Below are positions 63,201 through 64,000 of a DNA stretch of 64,000 nucleotides, one piece after another (the stretch's first letter is position 1; each line of letters begins with the position of its first letter). The stretch spans positions 434,001-498,000 of the forward strand of contig JAIEPX010000008.1 in NCBI GenBank assembly GCA_019748175.1. The letters run 5' to 3'. The notes below the pieces were generated by a model, which had not been told where the DNA came from, did not search any database, and saw only the letters and a list, made by a program, of their open reading frames with translations. This DNA comes from Gammaproteobacteria bacterium. Lineage in GTDB: Bacteria; Pseudomonadota; Gammaproteobacteria; JAIEPX01. The position numbers and the translations under genes were made by a program.

Positions 63201-63364
63201 GACTTCTTCAACGCCTGTGAAAATGTTAACGGTAAAGATGTTAATTATAACATAAAATTATGCTTCCTTACACGCTATCTGCTCGAGCTGGTAGATGCTG
63301 CAGACTTGACCATTGTCATTGTGAACGTCACAATGACCTAATATGATTAGTGAGGACGTGTTAG

Positions 63365-64000
63365 ATGGATAAAGACTCAGCGAATGTGCTGGAATCTCGT
63401 GGTCGAGGCATTTATCTCTTACCCAATTTGTTCACTTTAACGGCTTTATTTGCTGGATATTACTCTATTGTGGCCGCGATGAAGGGCCGTTTCGAAATAG
63501 CTGCTATGGCCATTTTTATTGCAATGCTTCTAGATACGTTGGATGGAAGAGTAGCACGCCTGACTAATACTCAAACTAATTTTGGCGCTGAATTGGATAG
63601 TTTATCGGATATGGTGTCATTCGGAGTGGCTCCCGCATTGCTTTGTTATGCATGGTCCTTGACGACTTTGGGTAAAATAGGGTGGTTGGCTGCTTTTGTG
63701 TTTACCGCCACTGTTGCACTGAGATTGGCACGCTTTAATACGCGAAAATCGGCTGATAAGCGTTATTTTCAAGGTTTAGCTTGTCCTGCAGGTGCCGGCA
63801 TTTTGGCTGCAGTGATCTGGCTTTGCGTACAGCAAGGCATTGAAGGAACCTCCATCAGTGTTTTGATGGCGATGTTAACTGTGTCAGCGGGATTATTAAT
63901 GGTCAGTGATATTCCGTATCGAAGTTTTAAAGACCTTGATTTAAAAGACCGCATTAAATTCGTAACGATGTTGGCTGTGGCATTAGTGTTAGTCATGATC
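63365..64000 (+). CDS. pssA: Phosphatidylserine synthase, 5' part (cut by window edge)
   Basis: The ATG at 63365 follows GAGGACGTGTTAG, and 212 codons run without a stop to the window edge. PssA joins CDP-diacylglycerol and serine. The CDP-alcohol phosphatidyltransferase signature DTLDGRVARLTNTQTNFGAELDSLSD (D-x2-DG-x2-AR-x8-G-x3-D-x3-D) is present near residue 60. Several membrane segments follow. The sequence fits the short, multi-TM type II (Bacillus/archaeal-like) PssA rather than the E. coli PLD-type. Confidence 0.93.
   Translation, partial: MDKDSANVLESRGRGIYLLPNLFTLTALFAGYYSIVAAMKGRFEIAAMAIFIAMLLDTLDGRVARLTNTQTNFGAELDSLSDMVSFGVAPALLCYAWSLTTLGKIGWLAAFVFTATVALRLARFNTRKSADKRYFQGLACPAGAGILAAVIWLCVQQGIEGTSISVLMAMLTVSAGLLMVSDIPYRSFKDLDLKDRIKFVTMLAVALVLVMI

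Noticed and set aside
1..64000. tRNA, rRNA or CRISPR array
   Set aside because: I looked through the larger intergenic stretches and saw no cloverleaf, no rRNA segment and no regularly spaced repeats. A tRNAscan or Infernal run would settle it.

Overview
This looks like a chromosome segment from an AT-rich gammaproteobacterium, most likely an intracellular member of the Legionellales (Legionella / Coxiella / Berkiella-like). Core genes are of gammaproteobacterial type: the ileS-lspA-ispH block, feoABC, clpB, fabH, a cyanide-insensitive type bd oxidase and pssA. Between them sit large, low-GC genes built from eukaryote-type modules: ankyrin, U-box, OTU, F-box-like, a Ras/Rab-like GTPase with a CAAX-like tail, and STAND ATPases with TPRs. 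That mixture is the hallmark of bacteria that inject effectors into eukaryotic hosts. Genus assignment is inference; no rRNA or other phylogenetic anchor is present. No secretion-system genes lie in the window.

Layout. 1-4.6 kb: start of an exported protein (minus), a 914-aa ankyrin protein with an HEFTH zinc-protease motif, a Rab-like small GTPase, and an unknown 226-aa protein. 4.6-10.8 kb: housekeeping genes (DAHP synthase, PEBP-family protein, ileS, lspA, ispH). 10.8-16 kb: accessory block with a deoxyribosyltransferase/TIR-like protein, an AbiEi-like/Fic fusion and a U-box/ankyrin/propeller protein. 16-20.8 kb: an alpha/alpha-barrel-like protein and a Fur-box-controlled feoABC operon. 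20.8-26.2 kb: pterin dehydratase phhB beside a truncated, nonsense-mutated phhA relic, then a PQQ-biosynthesis locus split into pqqABC (plus) facing pqqE-pqqD and an MFS exporter (minus). The 25-codon pqqA is present. 26.3-33 kb: a YjdM-like gene, a wrecked REP-associated transposase next to a short duplication, a hypothetical protein, two tandem paralogous small genes with a shared upstream box, and a 1106-aa STAND/TPR/ankyrin/LuxR regulator. 33-46 kb: a lipoprotein, an MgtC/DUF4010 protein, clpB, and a long minus-strand membrane cluster (FAD protein, DUF1365, DUF2878, DUF1295, DUF2177, CydA, CydB, CydX-like) divergent from a CFA-type methyltransferase and a SOUL protein. 46-60 kb: a 1538-aa NB-ARC/TPR protein, a DUF1778/GNAT toxin-antitoxin pair, a lone Phd-type antitoxin, an ADP-ribosylglycohydrolase, a 1637-aa OTU-like/F-box-like giant protein, and a SIR2-like protein. 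60-64 kb: fabH, an operon of DUF3579, a LOG-family protein and cardiolipin synthase, and the 5' part of pssA.

How the genes may work together. The U-box and OTU/F-box proteins only make sense in contact with ubiquitin, so together with the CAAX GTPase and the ankyrin/HExxH protein they suggest a host-manipulation set; this is inference from domains. feoABC supplies ferrous iron. The pqq genes make a quinone cofactor, but no quinoprotein dehydrogenase is seen here. The lipid-modifying cluster is co-directional with bd oxidase, which suggests coupling of membrane remodelling and micro-oxic respiration. The toxin-antitoxin, SIR2-like and deoxyribosyltransferase-like genes look like stress or defence functions. 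No tRNA, rRNA or CRISPR array was recognised.
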